From: Arcanobacterium phocae
Lineage (GTDB): Bacteria; Actinomycetota; Actinomycetes; Actinomycetales; Actinomycetaceae
Direction of reading: 5' to 3'
Length of the DNA stretch: 64,000 nucleotides
Assembly: GCF_018913465.1 (NCBI RefSeq)
Contig: NZ_JABAPM010000004.1
Span: forward strand, 124,001 to 188,000
Below the pieces are notes generated by a model. It saw only the letters and a list, made by a program, of their open reading frames with translations, made no database searches and had not been told where the DNA came from. The position numbers and the translations under genes were made by a program. The stretch's first letter is position 1, and every line of letters starts with the position of its first letter. Below are positions 62,673 through 64,000 of this stretch, one piece after another.

Positions 62673-63395
62673 TCAGTCAGTTGAACCCATGAGTGAAAAT
62701 AGTTGTTCGGCGGTGGGGCTTAGTATATCGCTATGGATGATACCATCGCGTAAAACTATGGCTCTGTCTGCTCTAGCGGCAGCTGCAAGGTCATGGGTAA
62801 CCATGATTACAGTGGTCCCAGTTTTATGTAACTGGGCGAGTTGATCGAGAAGTAGGCGCGTTGAGGCTGAATCGAGTGCTCCCGAGGGCTCATCTGCAAA
62901 AAGAATTTTTGGTCGTACCGCGAGAGACCGGACAATTGCAACTCGCTGTCGTTGACCTCCGGAGAGTTGTGCTGGATAAGAATCTAACTTATCCGAAAGA
63001 CCGAAGCGGTCGAATAGTTTTTTGATAGCTTTTGCGGAGAGTCGTTTTTTATTGAAACGAAGGCCAAGTTTGACGTTTTCAAGCGCTGTCATCGAGTCAA
63101 TCAGATTGTAATCTTGAAATATGAAGCTTGCGTTCTTACGACGTATCGCGCTTCTTTCCTTTCTGGAGACGGACACTACATCGCTGCCGCATAGTTTTGC
63201 TATCCCGGAATCTGCTTGTTCTAGTCCAGACATGCAGTAAAGAAAGGTAGTTTTGCCAGACCCTGACGGGCCAACAATAGACACAAACTCTCCTGCTTGA
63301 GCCTGGAACGATAAGTTTTTCAGCACGTGTACTGGTTCATTCTTGTTTAGTGGGAAACTCTTCGATAGAGCTTCTACGTGGACTATGGGTTGCAT
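62673..63395 (-). CDS. ABC transporter ATP-binding protein (MacB/LolD type)
   Basis: This 240-residue ATPase has Walker A G-P-S-G-S-G-K-T-T near residue 38, signature L-S-G-G-Q-R-Q-R-V, Walker B I-L-F-A-D-E-P-S-G and switch V-T-H-D. The sequence fits the LolD/MacB/BceA class that partners FtsX-type permeases and often exports peptides or lipids, or handles antimicrobial peptides. The start at 63395 follows A-A-G-A-G-G. That site spans the permease stop codon, so the genes are coupled; a TTG at 63416 is an alternative. The cargo is unknown. Confidence 0.9.
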   Translation of the reverse strand: MQPIVHVEALSKSFPLNKNEPVHVLKNLSFQAQAGEFVSIVGPSGSGKTTFLYCMSGLEQADSGIAKLCGSDVVSVSRKERSAIRRKNASFIFQDYNLIDSMTALENVKLGLRFNKKRLSAKAIKKLFDRFGLSDKLDSYPAQLSGGQRQRVAIVRSLAVRPKILFADEPSGALDSASTRLLLDQLAQLHKTGTTVIMVTHDLAAAARADRAIVLRDGIIHSDILSPTAEQLFSLMGSTD

Positions 63396-63405
63396 CTTAA
63401 ACCTC

Positions 63406-64000
63406 TTATCGGACAATAGCTTGCATATTTAGTGAGCGAGATTGAATCAGAGTTGAGATTTCGGTAAAAAGTGTTATCAGTAAAAATCCAGCGGTTAAAA
63501 GAATGTATGTTTCAAGAGGTATGCCACTCGATTGCGTATCTGGAACTGGCCCAGCCGAGAGCGCCAAACCCATAGCTAGACTGTTGATAAAAAGGATCAC
63601 TGTGCTGATTAAGGATGCGACCAGTAGATAAATAAGGGATTCTAGAAATGCTGCGAATGTGATGGTCGAAGGCTTGCAACCGAGAACCTGTAGTAGTGCA
63701 ATGTCGTGCACTCGAGAACGGTTTGTTAAGTAGACAGCTAATACTCCGCTTGCCGCTGCCAGAATAACTGGTGTGCTGAAAATTAATAGAATCTGGGAAC
63801 TAGGGCTGACTTGAAGGCTCTCCTCGGAGGCTCCAATTGCGGACATTACGTTACGTGTTTGGGCGATCATGCCAAATACTAGGCCGACTGATGTTGCTGC
63901 CAAAACTAGCGGAGTGATGAACGCTGTAGAGCGGAATGCTCGGCGCTTCGCAGAGGTTAACGCAATCATCCAGCTATCAAAAATATTAAATGGGCGGAAT
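63406..64000 (-). CDS. FtsX-type ABC permease, 5' part beyond the window
   Basis: The reading frame is still open at the last base of the window, so the N-terminal part is missing; about 198 residues are visible. They contain four hydrophobic segments and a soluble stretch between the first two (R-N-V-M-S-A-I-G-A-S-E-E-S). The L-Q-V-L-G-C-K-P-S segment is typical of the FtsX domain that contacts the ATPase. The fragment probably represents the second FtsX half of a long permease (family lengths about 800 residues). An internal ATG at 63969 is not the true start. It partners the ATPase gene ten bases downstream. Confidence 0.78.
   Translation of the reverse strand, partial: FRPFNIFDSWMIALTSAKRRAFRSTAFITPLVLAATSVGLVFGMIAQTRNVMSAIGASEESLQVSPSSQILLIFSTPVILAAASGVLAVYLTNRSRVHDIALLQVLGCKPSTITFAAFLESLIYLLVASLISTVILFINSLAMGLALSAGPVPDTQSSGIPLETYILLTAGFLLITLFTEISTLIQSRSLNMQAIVR

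Overview
The window looks like chromosomal DNA of a moderate-GC actinobacterium, most likely an Arcanobacterium/Trueperella-type member of the Actinomycetaceae. The evidence is a one-polypeptide actinobacterial 2-oxoglutarate decarboxylase/dehydrogenase (Kgd/OdhA), the order argS-thrB-rho-rpmE-prfA-prmC-tsaC-wecA-atp operon-DUF2550-nucS, a GlgE-TreS-Mak-GlgB alpha-glucan operon, HtaA-type haem uptake, and a DivIVA-like coiled-coil protein. The genus is inferred from gene content, not from a database search. Both ends cut genes: a P-loop kinase-like gene at the left and an FtsX-type permease at the right.

Layout. 1-1.6 kb: kinase-like gene, ribbon-helix-helix protein and SPFH membrane protein, with a long hairpin over the SPFH ribosome binding site. 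1.7-5.5 kb: two paralogous polytopic membrane proteins (DUF5692-like) flanking an oppositely oriented, membrane-anchored START-like protein; this is the least characterised locus. 5.9-12.3 kb: an iron/haem acquisition cluster. It comprises a 1156-residue surface protein (HtaA-LRR-HtaA-HtaA, LAQTG cell-wall signal) and a haem ABC importer (hmuTUV), behind two DtxR-like boxes. 12.3-21.4 kb: an inactive-looking SGNH protein, kgd, two CNNM/CorC-type membrane proteins, an M23 peptidase, a glycerophosphodiesterase and tRNA-Arg(CCG). 21.6-30.8 kb: translation and termination genes, including a degenerate thrB-like gene at the classical threonine locus. 30.3-37.7 kb: the complete F1Fo ATP synthase operon, with an unusually short epsilon subunit. 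37.7-44.3 kb: DUF2550, nucS, a small zinc-ribbon-like protein, an alpha/beta hydrolase, a DivIVA-like protein and a three-gene envelope/CnoX-like cluster. 44.3-61.2 kb: an alpha-glucan island. 61.4-64 kb: trpS and an ABC transporter.

How the genes work together. The alpha-glucan island pairs a LacI-controlled maltose/maltodextrin importer (malEFG, no local ATPase) and an alpha-glucosidase with the GlgE pathway: TreS interconverts trehalose and maltose, Mak makes maltose-1-phosphate, GlgE polymerises it and GlgB branches it. Glycogen phosphorylase and a regulator gene complete the set. The haem cluster is a self-contained route in which surface HtaA domains capture haem, the HmuT lipoprotein receives it and HmuUV imports it, with an iron box lying exactly between a promoter's -35 and -10.

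I found no CRISPR array, insertion sequence, prophage or replication origin. One tRNA and no rRNA were seen. The only gene-free stretches over 300 nt (5505-5886 and 47008-47326) are regulatory regions. Start codons were often moved downstream of the longest reading frame to match a ribosome binding site. All functional names come from motif recognition and gene context.
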